NCBI GenBank assembly: GCA_003523945.1
Contig: DOFS01000164.1
Span: 1-15,631, forward strand
Direction of reading: 5' to 3'
DNA: 15,631 bases
Origin: Nitrospiraceae bacterium
Lineage (GTDB): Bacteria > Nitrospirota > Nitrospiria > Nitrospirales > UBA8639
The number at the start of each line of letters is the position of its first letter. Position 1 is the stretch's first letter. Below, one piece after another: positions 1 through 7,039 of the stretch. The translations under genes and the position numbers were made by a program. Under the pieces are notes generated by a model. The model worked only from the letters and a program-made list of their open reading frames with translations. It was not told where the DNA came from and searched no databases.

Positions 1-398
1 CCTGCGGCTTCAAAGGCAAAGGTGCCTTTTGTGGCCAGTTTATGGGGGAGCGGTTTGAAGTCGTATCCCATACCAGGGATCTGCACGTGATTTTGTTTGG
101 CCAAATCCGCAATGTCTAAACTTAAATCGGTGAATTCTCCTGAATCCGGAAGAGCATTCCATGTGGTGGACAGAATGGTTTGGGTCTGCTTGGCCGTCTG
201 CATGGTTGCTTGTGTCTCCAGGGAGGCTTGATACAGTGTCGTGCGGTGTTGAAGGCGTTCCTGCGCGGGATAATAGATAAAGGCAAACATTCCTACCGAT
301 GACAATCCGGCAAGAATTGTCACGATAAACAGCGGAGTTAAATATTTTGAGATCCGAATCGTGGTCTTGGATCGTTGTATGACTTGAAAAGGATTCAT
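1..398 (-). CDS. pilO: PilO-like inner-membrane assembly protein (3' end outside window)
   Basis: Read from the ATG at 398-396, the frame stays open to the window edge and gives 132 residues without a stop. A short basic cytoplasmic segment is followed by one hydrophobic membrane segment (about residues 20-42, ending FAFIYYP). A polar, Gln-rich helix (about 44-80) comes next, then the beginning of a globular part around 87-120. This layout (short N-tail, one membrane helix, coiled coil, periplasmic ferredoxin-like domain) is that of PilO/GspM proteins. PilO pairs with PilN to form the periplasmic alignment complex joining the inner-membrane motor to the secretin. The start overlaps the stop of the upstream pilN-like gene by one base (TAATG), so translation is probably coupled. 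Sequence identity to PilO is weak by eye; the call rests on topology and on the PilM-PilN-PilO gene order. Confidence 0.8.
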   Translation of the reverse strand, partial: MNPFQVIQRSKTTIRISKYLTPLFIVTILAGLSSVGMFAFIYYPAQERLQHRTTLYQASLETQATMQTAKQTQTILSTTWNALPDSGEFTDLSLDIADLAKQNHVQIPGMGYDFKPLPHKLATKGTFAFEAA

Positions 399-1009
399 TA
401 GTGAGTGGGAACCCCTGTGTGGTGAGAAGTCCGGTGTTGAGATTCATAGGTGACTTTGAGCGAAAAGACGCTATGTGAGTCTCCCTGTTTCTCTTTCGTG
501 GTTTTTGTCGCATGCTGTGACAGGAGGACATTTTGAAACGCCGCGTGGTTATCTAACTGATGGATCAGTCGATTGAGGTCCGGTAAGGATGCTGCAGATC
601 CCTGAAGAAGGATTGTATCAGTTTTTTCATCGAGGGATACCGAGCTCACGGTGATATCCGGAGGAATGGCTGTTTCCAGATCGGACAGTAATTGCGTCCA
701 GGAAAACCCCACCCGTTCCCGCACCTGTTTGACAAAGGTGATTTGTGGAGGGATGCCTCGAATCGCCTGAAAGGAAAGATCAAGACCTGCCCCTTTTGCT
801 TGAGCGATCAATTGTTGATTGGCCGTTTCGACGATGGCCGCTTGGTCTTTCAGAGCCTCAATCTGATGTTGTAATGAGTTTCCAAGCCACCAGAATGACG
901 CCGTGAGGGCGAGAGCACCGAGGATGAGAAATGTGAGCCCGAGTTGCGACAATTGAAGAAAGTGTATGCCGGGAGCGGACAGATTCATGTGGACACGCGG
1001 AATCATCAT
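398..1009 (-). CDS. pilN: PilN-like fimbrial assembly protein
   Basis: This 203-residue protein has a short cytoplasmic tail containing HMNLSAPG, a single membrane helix (about residues 21-43), a predicted coiled coil (about 45-72) and a small periplasmic domain (about 100-165) carrying SWTQLLSDLE and PPDITVSSVSL. This is the PilN family pattern; the N-terminal MNL corresponds to the conserved INLLP-type motif by which PilN binds PilM. It should form the inner-membrane PilN-PilO heterodimer of a type IV pilus-like or type II secretion-like machine. There are two adjacent ATG codons, at 1009 and 1006. The first overlaps the pilM stop by 4 nt (ATGA) and the second by 1 nt (TGATG); a GGTGG just upstream fits the second slightly better. 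The C-terminal 35 residues are polar, with Ser, Thr and His. Confidence 0.88.
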   Translation of the reverse strand: MMIPRVHMNLSAPGIHFLQLSQLGLTFLILGALALTASFWWLGNSLQHQIEALKDQAAIVETANQQLIAQAKGAGLDLSFQAIRGIPPQITFVKQVRERVGFSWTQLLSDLETAIPPDITVSSVSLDEKTDTILLQGSAASLPDLNRLIHQLDNHAAFQNVLLSQHATKTTKEKQGDSHSVFSLKVTYESQHRTSHHTGVPTH

Positions 1010-2187
1010 GCCACCATCAGACCGGCATAGCCTGGCAATGCCGCTTCTTCGTGATTGCTCCTGGCCAAATGGGAGTTCGATAAATGAAAGTGTGAAGCAT
1101 GAGAGAGCGCGGTGACTCGAATCTGAGGCTCATGCCCTCCACTGGCCTTAAGGGTGCGTTGGATGTGGTCGAGAGGTGGCATAAGGCACGCCCCATGTGT
1201 CAAATCAGTCGCCATAAAGAGATGAACAGGAGAAGGCCCGGTGGCAGGTAGGGCTAACATCTCAAAATAATATTGCAGGGTTGCGAGGATTTCTTTTTCC
1301 ACCTTCATGACGGTATAGGAAGGGTAGGGATTTTTTTCGAAGTCGGTTGCCCGCGTCGTAGAAAAACGGGGTTCGTCAATTACCTGTTCGCGCTGCTCTG
1401 TGGTTTCCTTGAACTCATCAGACTCTGAACCAGGCGAAAGATTTTGTGGATGGGATTCCGTTTTTTTGATAGCAAGCGCTTTTGTGCGAATAAAGCGTGG
1501 ACTGCCTTCCTGACAGGCCAAAAACGAAAAACCCCAATGACTCATGAAGAGGAACATGACGACTGGGGGCGCAGAGGCCTGTGAAGGGTATTCAGCCGTG
1601 AGCATGTCCTGGATGTTGGGACGATAGAGGTCAAAGATATCAAGCCCGGACATTCCCACAGAAGTTGGGATCAGGGCTGCCTCTAAGCATAAGTTTTCAT
1701 ATTGTTCGACAATTTCATTGCGAATGGCAGAGCCTAGAACTCTTACGTGCTCTGGGTTGTCGAGCGCGGGAAAATCCTTGACCGATGTGGGCATATAGAT
1801 GCCAAAGGTCAGGCGAGATTGAGAGGTATCAAGTTTGAGGTCTTGTTGAAAACGCCACTTAACTAGTGCCGTCTGCTCTGGTTTTTTTGTGGGAAGGGAT
1901 GCAAATTCAAAAATGCTCGTCCGAGCGCAGATATCCGGGAGACTGAGCACGATGGAGAGCGGGTGACGATAGGGCTTGACCAGCGCCTTGAGTTGGGTGA
2001 GAAACTCATCTGTGTTTGTAATATTCGGTTTCGCCGAAGAGAGCTTGAGAACCCCTGGCGAGAGGGGGAGTTTGGCGATGTGTCTGAGCGAGGATTTTCG
2101 CCAATGCTTTTTAATTTCCACCAGGCATAACGCTTCCTCAGAGAAGGAGAGTGCGACTGTGGGTGATTTAATGGGAAAGAAATGCAT
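1006..2187 (-). CDS. pilM: PilM-like actin-fold cytoplasmic assembly protein
   Basis: A 393-residue soluble protein with no membrane segment. The N-terminal beta-strand pattern (VALSFSEEALCLVEI, about residues 10-25), the middle region LSIVLSLPD and ARTSIFEF, and the C-terminal ending ALPGYAGLMVA match PilM (GspL cytoplasmic domain) proteins with an actin/FtsA-like fold. PilM binds the N-terminal tail of PilN and couples the cytoplasmic ATPase to the PilNO complex. A hydrophilic stretch rich in Glu, Ser, Thr and Lys (about 240-290) interrupts the domain and makes the protein somewhat longer than a typical PilM. The ATG at 2187 overlaps the gspE stop by one base (TGATG) and lies 5 nt after GGAG. 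A GTG one codon upstream is possible but too close to that site. Divergence is high, so a GspL-like label is an alternative. Confidence 0.82.
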   Translation of the reverse strand: MHFFPIKSPTVALSFSEEALCLVEIKKHWRKSSLRHIAKLPLSPGVLKLSSAKPNITNTDEFLTQLKALVKPYRHPLSIVLSLPDICARTSIFEFASLPTKKPEQTALVKWRFQQDLKLDTSQSRLTFGIYMPTSVKDFPALDNPEHVRVLGSAIRNEIVEQYENLCLEAALIPTSVGMSGLDIFDLYRPNIQDMLTAEYPSQASAPPVVMFLFMSHWGFSFLACQEGSPRFIRTKALAIKKTESHPQNLSPGSESDEFKETTEQREQVIDEPRFSTTRATDFEKNPYPSYTVMKVEKEILATLQYYFEMLALPATGPSPVHLFMATDLTHGACLMPPLDHIQRTLKASGGHEPQIRVTALSHASHFHLSNSHLARSNHEEAALPGYAGLMVA

Positions 2188-3914
2188 CACATCTCCTCAA
2201 CTGGAGTGACCCGATTAATTTCCTTGAGCGTGGTTTCTCCTCGATAGACTTTTTCCAGTGCTGCTTGCCGCAAGGAGGTCATCCCCTGAGCCATGGCGGC
2301 GGTGCGAATTTCTGATATGGATTTCTCGTTTAAAATCATTTCTTTGATGGAATCGGTCATATCTAAAAATTCTGTAATGGCCTTGCGGCCTCGGAAACCT
2401 AGGCCGTGACATTCATTGCAGCCTTTACCTTCGAAGAAGGTCAGGTGTTTCACATCCTCGAACGCAATGCCCGATTCCTCGCACTGTTCAGGGTGAATCT
2501 GCACGGGGACCCGGCAGGTTGGACAAAGGGATCGGACCAGGCGTTGTGCGAGAATACAACTCAAGGAGGCCACGAAATTATAGGATTCAATGCCCATATT
2601 GACAAACCGGCTAATGACATCAAAAGCATTATTCGCATGCACGGTGGAAAAGACCAAATGCCCAGTCAGAGCCGATTGAATGGCAATTTGGGCTGTCTCT
2701 AAATCTCGAATTTCTCCGACCATGATTTTATCAGGGTCATGTCGCAAAATTGATCGAAGTCCTCTCGCAAACGTCAGCCCCTTCTTTTCATTGACTGGAA
2801 TTTGCACTATCCCTTTTAATTGATATTCGACGGGATCTTCGATCGTAATGATTTTATCTTCGTCAGAGTGAACCTCATTAATGGCGGCATAAAGGGTTGT
2901 GGTTTTGCCGCTTCCCGTGGGTCCGGTGACCAGCACCATGCCATAGGGGCGGGTGATGGCTCGCCGGAAGCGAGTGAGATCTTCGCCGGTGTAGCCAAGA
3001 GCTTCCAGGCGGAGCCCTTGGACGCCTGCCGATATATGTTGCTTATCCAGTATCCGGATGACCACTGATTCTCCGTACACACTTGGCAGAATGGAAACCC
3101 GAAAATCAATGGTTCGTTGATTCAGCAGCAACTTGAACCGGCCATCCTGTGGCGTGCGACGTTCGGCGATATCGAGTTCCGACATGATTTTGAGCCTGGA
3201 AATCAGAGAGGGGTGAATGCCGGTATCAAAGGGTTCCATGGCTAAATAGAGGACACCGTCAATCCGGAACTTCACGTCGACCGTGCGCTCGGTGGGCTCA
3301 ATATGGATGTCACTCGCCTGTTTTTGCAGGGCGGTTAAGATAATCGTATTCACCAGTTTGACCACCGGACTCAGATCCTGTGTGATCCGTTCAACAGAGA
3401 GAATTTCCTCGCCCTTCTCATCTTCTTTAATCAGCACCGGATCCAATTCCGCTTTGATGCGCGTGAGCACTTGGCTGTTGCCTTCACTATTGCCCAAGGC
3501 TTCAAGTATGGCCGAGTGAGATGTTACGACTAATCGCAACTCAAATCCCAATTGGTGTTCCAATTCATCGATTATGCGTAGGTCATGCGGTTTGGCAATC
3601 GCGATGGTCAGGACCGAATCGGCTTGTTCCATGGGTACGAACTCATAACGATGCATGAGTTCGACCGGGATGAGCTCCATGAGGGGGGACGGGATGCGAA
3701 ACTCCTTAAGTGAATTCCATGGCAGGCCATATTGATCAGCCAGGAGTTGGCCGATTACCTCATCTGTGACGGTGCCTCGCTCCAATAGAATGGTGGCAAT
3801 GGTCCGATTCGTCGTGCGGGCGGATTCAAGCAGGGCCTCTTTTTCTCGTTCCAAGATGAGGCCCTTTTCAACCAGGAGATCTTCGAATGGCATGCGTTTA
3901 ACTGGTGTGGTCAT
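2187..3914 (-). CDS. gspE: GspE/PilB-type secretion/assembly ATPase
   Basis: This 575-residue protein is a full-length GspE/PilB hexameric ATPase that powers pseudopilus or pilus extension from the cytoplasmic face of the inner membrane. An N-terminal GspE-N (MshEN-like) domain spans about residues 8-140 and has the LLVEKGLI and LADQYGLPW segments. The catalytic core has Walker A GPTGSGKT at 331-338, the Asp box ITIEDPVEY at about 356-364, Walker B IMVGEIRD at 397-404 and the His box TGHLVFSTVHAN at 417-428. A four-cysteine zinc site, C464-x2-C467 and C499-x2-C502, is intact and is typical of the extension ATPases GspE/PilB rather than the retraction ATPase PilT. The ATG at 3914 follows GAGGA by about 8 nt. 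The gene starts 30 nt after the platform gene and overlaps pilM by one base at its end. The GspE/PilB family is certain; which of the two names fits better is not. Confidence 0.97.
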   Translation of the reverse strand: MTTPVKRMPFEDLLVEKGLILEREKEALLESARTTNRTIATILLERGTVTDEVIGQLLADQYGLPWNSLKEFRIPSPLMELIPVELMHRYEFVPMEQADSVLTIAIAKPHDLRIIDELEHQLGFELRLVVTSHSAILEALGNSEGNSQVLTRIKAELDPVLIKEDEKGEEILSVERITQDLSPVVKLVNTIILTALQKQASDIHIEPTERTVDVKFRIDGVLYLAMEPFDTGIHPSLISRLKIMSELDIAERRTPQDGRFKLLLNQRTIDFRVSILPSVYGESVVIRILDKQHISAGVQGLRLEALGYTGEDLTRFRRAITRPYGMVLVTGPTGSGKTTTLYAAINEVHSDEDKIITIEDPVEYQLKGIVQIPVNEKKGLTFARGLRSILRHDPDKIMVGEIRDLETAQIAIQSALTGHLVFSTVHANNAFDVISRFVNMGIESYNFVASLSCILAQRLVRSLCPTCRVPVQIHPEQCEESGIAFEDVKHLTFFEGKGCNECHGLGFRGRKAITEFLDMTDSIKEMILNEKSISEIRTAAMAQGMTSLRQAALEKVYRGETTLKEINRVTPVEEM

Positions 3915-3944
3915 GTCTGTTTCCTCGCCGAGGTCACCCGGTGG

Positions 3945-5150
3945 TTACACGGCCCCTGCCATTTGGAAAATCGGAAGATAGAGGGCAATCACTACTCCAC
4001 CTAAAATGACCCCAATAAGAATGATGAACATGGGTTCGATCCAAGTCATCAGTCGAGATAGTTGGAAGTCCAACTCGCCTTCATGAAACTCAGCCACCTC
4101 AAAGAGCATGGCTTCCAGGGAACCTGTAGTTTCTCCGACTTCAACCATCTCCAGGGTCAGGCGCGGAAGAAAATTTTCTTTTCTCAAGGCGGCTGAGAGG
4201 CTGGTGCCTTCTCGTACATGAACAATGACTGATTGGAGCGCTTTGGCAAAAACTTTGTTGGGCATGGATTTGGCCGTCACCTGTAAAGCTGATAACAGGG
4301 GGATTCCGCCACCGAGAATGGTTGACAGCGTTCTGGCTAACCGAATGACTTGATTTTTTAGAAACAAGGGACCGAGTATGGGAGCATGGAGGAATAACCA
4401 ATGAATTTGCCATTGACCTTGAGGGGTGTTTTTCCACCAATAGAGCAGCGCGCCGCCTAGACCCATGAAAATCAGAAGTCCCATCATCCATTGTGTGGCG
4501 GAATGGGTGAGATCAATTAAGAGCTGAGTGGCCCAAGGCAATTCCACCCGGCTCTCTTGATAGACTTCTGCAAATGACGGAAGGACAAAGAATAACAGAC
4601 CCATGGTCACGAGGAGACCGAACCCCAATAAGAATACGGGGTAAATGGTGGCTTTGACCACTTTTTCCCGAACCCCAATCAACATTTTTAGATACGCAAT
4701 ATATCGGCTCAGAACTTCAGGAAGATTGCCTGCCTGTTCCCCGGCTCGCAGTGAGGCTTGATAAAGTTCGGGAAAGTAGGTTGGATGGTGCGTCATGGCT
4801 TCTGAAATGGCCGATCCTCCTCGAATGTGCTCTCGGACCGATTGCAGCGCTTGTTGAAACCCCCCTTGGGTGTTTCGTTCTGCCAGGAGATCAAAGCACC
4901 GTAACATGGGCAATCCGGCTTTGAGCAAGGCTAAAAATTCCTGATTGAAAATCAGAAAATCTCTGAGCGCAAGTGGACGTTGCCGCCGATTCAGTGAGGC
5001 GACTGGGCTGGTTCCGGAGCCTTCCAGGTCAAGTACCAGAAGTCCCTCTGCCTCGAGTTGAGATCGAATGATTCGAGGTGTTTCGCCTTCCGCATCGGTC
5101 TCAATAATCGTTCCATCCGGACGAGCGGCTTTGTAATGAAACCGGGGCAC
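3945..5150 (-). CDS. gspF: GspF/PilC-type inner-membrane platform protein
   Basis: A 401-residue polytopic protein with two copies of the T2SSF domain (about residues 68-190 and 270-391) and three hydrophobic segments (about 170-193, 221-238 and 371-394). It starts with PRFHYKA, the usual opening of GspF/PilC proteins, and shows family motifs such as LLKAGLPML, RAGEQAGNLPEVL, ARTLSTILGGGIPLL and EVGETTGSLEAML. It is the membrane platform on which the GspE/PilB ATPase turns to push pseudopilin subunits out of the membrane. The start codon is GTG at 5150-5148. It overlaps the TAG of the upstream LysM gene by one base (TAGTG), and the following PRF residues confirm this start. Length and domain order are normal for the family. 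Confidence 0.97.
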   Translation of the reverse strand: MPRFHYKAARPDGTIIETDAEGETPRIIRSQLEAEGLLVLDLEGSGTSPVASLNRRQRPLALRDFLIFNQEFLALLKAGLPMLRCFDLLAERNTQGGFQQALQSVREHIRGGSAISEAMTHHPTYFPELYQASLRAGEQAGNLPEVLSRYIAYLKMLIGVREKVVKATIYPVFLLGFGLLVTMGLLFFVLPSFAEVYQESRVELPWATQLLIDLTHSATQWMMGLLIFMGLGGALLYWWKNTPQGQWQIHWLFLHAPILGPLFLKNQVIRLARTLSTILGGGIPLLSALQVTAKSMPNKVFAKALQSVIVHVREGTSLSAALRKENFLPRLTLEMVEVGETTGSLEAMLFEVAEFHEGELDFQLSRLMTWIEPMFIILIGVILGGVVIALYLPIFQMAGAV

Positions 5151-6088
5151 TATGGTGACTCAGGTGAATGGGGATTGCCAAGCGAGAGGATATGTTTGGG
5201 CTCAGGAGCACTTTTCACGCGGTTGTCCTGAATGGGAAGACTTTCTTGAACGGGCTCCGTCATGCGCTCTGGCATGGCAGGAAAAGCCTGTGGTTCACTT
5301 GCCTCACTTGGAAGACTTGAGAAATTGCCCAAATTTTGCTTGGGCTCCGTTGGGGAGGTGACCCGTATTGTGAGCCCGGTCATGATCACGTCCGAATTGA
5401 GCTCATTCCATTCTCGTAATTGGGCAACGGAGACATGATACATTTTCGATAATTTCCAGAGGGAATCACCACTTTGTATGACGATCCGTCCTTGGGCATC
5501 GGGCATGCGTCTATCATCGGAAGGTGCGGGTGGTGTGGGGGATGTGAGTTTCGTTTGTACTGGTTTCCCCTTTCCTGAGGACCTGTTGATTTCCTGTTTG
5601 ATCAATGTCATATCCGTGGTGAGCTGTTTCATGTTCGTCATAATGTGTTGAAATGATTGATTGAGAGCTTGGATGTCTGACACGAGTTGGGTGGTATCCG
5701 GCATACTGGCTACCTGGCCTTCAAGTTCCATGTTGTGCTTTCGCAATTGGTCTCGCTCGGCCTGAGAGACTAGGAGTTCTCCCCGAATGTGTTGCAGTTG
5801 AAGTCCTTGATCCTGTTCTCGATGGTGAATGGATTGAGACTGGCCTCTGAGCGACTGGAGTTCGCCTGCCTGTTTGGCCATGAGAATTTTCAGTGCACTT
5901 ATTTCAGCCCGCAAATTGTCATTTTCGGTTCTCGCTTCCTGAAGAAGGACCTGATGCTGCGCCGGCTTGGAGATTTGCCCCATCGGCGAATCGACCACGA
6001 CCGGTTTGGTCGGTTTGTGAACACAGCCCCCTAAGGCCAGGACGAATGTGCTGCTGAGAATCATGTGCGCCCAATGAAGACGTTTCAT
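5150..6088 (-). CDS. Coiled-coil LysM-domain lipoprotein
   Basis: A 312-residue predicted lipoprotein. The signal peptide ends in a lipobox LGGC with the modified Cys at residue 22. A long charged helical region (about 45-168), rich in Gln, Glu and Leu, should form a coiled coil. A Pro/Thr linker follows, then one LysM domain (about 202-244: IVIQSGDSLWKLSKMY, then LREWNELNSDVIMTGLTI). The last 65 residues are a Pro, Ser and Glu-rich tail. LysM domains bind peptidoglycan glycan chains. Together with the lipid anchor, this would tie the machine to the cell wall, or help the secretin or pseudopilus cross it. It sits between the pseudopilin and platform genes, where PilP, GspC or another periplasmic connector might be expected. 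No PilP or GspC fold is visible. Its role in the machine is inferred only from operon position. Confidence 0.85.
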   Translation of the reverse strand: MKRLHWAHMILSSTFVLALGGCVHKPTKPVVVDSPMGQISKPAQHQVLLQEARTENDNLRAEISALKILMAKQAGELQSLRGQSQSIHHREQDQGLQLQHIRGELLVSQAERDQLRKHNMELEGQVASMPDTTQLVSDIQALNQSFQHIMTNMKQLTTDMTLIKQEINRSSGKGKPVQTKLTSPTPPAPSDDRRMPDAQGRIVIQSGDSLWKLSKMYHVSVAQLREWNELNSDVIMTGLTIRVTSPTEPKQNLGNFSSLPSEASEPQAFPAMPERMTEPVQESLPIQDNRVKSAPEPKHILSLGNPHSPESP

Positions 6089-6095
6089 TAATTAC

Positions 6096-6503
6096 CTACC
6101 ATTCTTTGTAAGGAGTGCCATCCAGCGCTACGCCGTCACTCCCACTGTTAACGTCATTTATTCCAGCAAGAGAGTCTTCGCCCTCCTCCTGCTCTTCATA
6201 AACTTCGGTCCATGTGGTTCTGGACTGGGTGAAAGGATCCACGGGGATTTCACGAAGATATTTTTCCTCCACCAGGGACTCCAAGGTTGCCGGATATGCC
6301 TTTCGATCCGCATAAAATTGATCAATGACCGTTCGCATCGTGAATAGATTTTGTTTGAGAACCGCTTCTTTGGCTTTGATCGACGTGTGCTGAAAGGTGG
6401 GAATCGCGAGGGAAACCAGAATTCCCACGATGGCCACGACGATCATGAGTTCAAGTAAAGTGTAGCCCTTTTTGCCAAAAACTACAAAGTGGGTCATTAC
6501 CAT
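6096..6503 (-). CDS. gspG: GspG-like pseudopilin (class III prepilin signal)
   Basis: A 135-residue pseudopilin. A short leader with basic KK ends in Gly13, followed by YTLLELMIVVAIVGILVSLA: a prepilin peptidase site with Glu at mature position +5 and a hydrophobic helix. The globular part has the GspG-type sequence KYLREIPVDPFT (about 81-92) and an Asp/Gly-rich C-terminus (DVNSGSDGVALDG) ending in DGTPYKEW. In GspG an equivalent acidic loop binds calcium, so calcium binding is possible here. This is the likeliest major subunit of the pseudopilus. The ATG used here (6503) overlaps the preceding gene by 7 nt. A second ATG two codons later (6497) overlaps that gene's stop by one base (TAATG) and is equally plausible. 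Seven bases separate its stop from the LysM lipoprotein gene. Confidence 0.93.
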   Translation of the reverse strand: MVMTHFVVFGKKGYTLLELMIVVAIVGILVSLAIPTFQHTSIKAKEAVLKQNLFTMRTVIDQFYADRKAYPATLESLVEEKYLREIPVDPFTQSRTTWTEVYEEQEEGEDSLAGINDVNSGSDGVALDGTPYKEW

Positions 6504-7039
6504 TCGCGATAGGGGGTCCCATCAATTGCCTTTTTTTCGCTGGTGGTATAGATGTCATAAACATCTTCCCCGCACCACCGCAATTCGTCCGGTTCATCCT
6601 GGTAGCACCGGAGCCCCCATTCTGTCGTCTCTGTTATCGGATCAATGGGGATTTTCCGGAGGTACCGTTTAATTTCCGATTGTTCACCGAGTTGAGCTTT
6701 TTCCCCGGTTAATTTGACTTTTAAGAGGGTGTCCAGTGTTTTTGGGTATCCTGTGACTCCCGTGGATTCCTGGCATGTCGTCTTGTTTTCCAGACAGAGC
6801 TTTCCCGTAGGGGGGGCATTCCCGTCCCTCGCCCAATCCAGGTGAAAGGCATCAATCGCCGTTCGAAGCGTTCGTAAGGTATGGCGGAGCTCTAACTCTT
6901 GCGATCGTTTGACGCTGAGTTTTGCAATGGGTAAAGCGACGGAGGCTAAAATGAACATAATAACCAGCGTGACTAAAAGTTCAATTAAGGTTACCCCGCT
7001 GTGGGCTGGCAACGATTTATTCCACCAAAATTCTGCCAT
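6497..7039 (-). CDS. Second GspG-like pseudopilin with four cysteines
   Basis: A 180-residue pseudopilin. The leader MAEFWWNKSLPAHSG ends in Gly15, followed by VTLIELLVTLVIMFILASVALPIA; Glu20 is mature position +5, and Val at +1 is slightly unusual. The periplasmic domain holds RYLRKIPIDPIT (about 125-136) and ends in AIDGTPYREW, nearly the same tail as the neighbouring pseudopilin. Four cysteines, at about 82, 89, 145 and 156, could form two disulfides in the oxidising periplasm. The frame is open upstream to 7156, but the ATG at 7039 places the prepilin leader at a normal length. It overlaps the end of the secretin gene by 23 nt, and no strong ribosome binding site is seen. It could be a minor or a second major pseudopilin; a clear GspH, I or J identity is not visible. 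Confidence 0.9.
   Translation of the reverse strand: MAEFWWNKSLPAHSGVTLIELLVTLVIMFILASVALPIAKLSVKRSQELELRHTLRTLRTAIDAFHLDWARDGNAPPTGKLCLENKTTCQESTGVTGYPKTLDTLLKVKLTGEKAQLGEQSEIKRYLRKIPIDPITETTEWGLRCYQDEPDELRWCGEDVYDIYTTSEKKAIDGTPYREW

Noticed and set aside
40..531. A 163-codon open frame overlapping the pilN and pilO genes.
   Set aside because: It is out of frame with two well-supported genes and has an implausible composition; the correct partial gene is pilO at 1-398.
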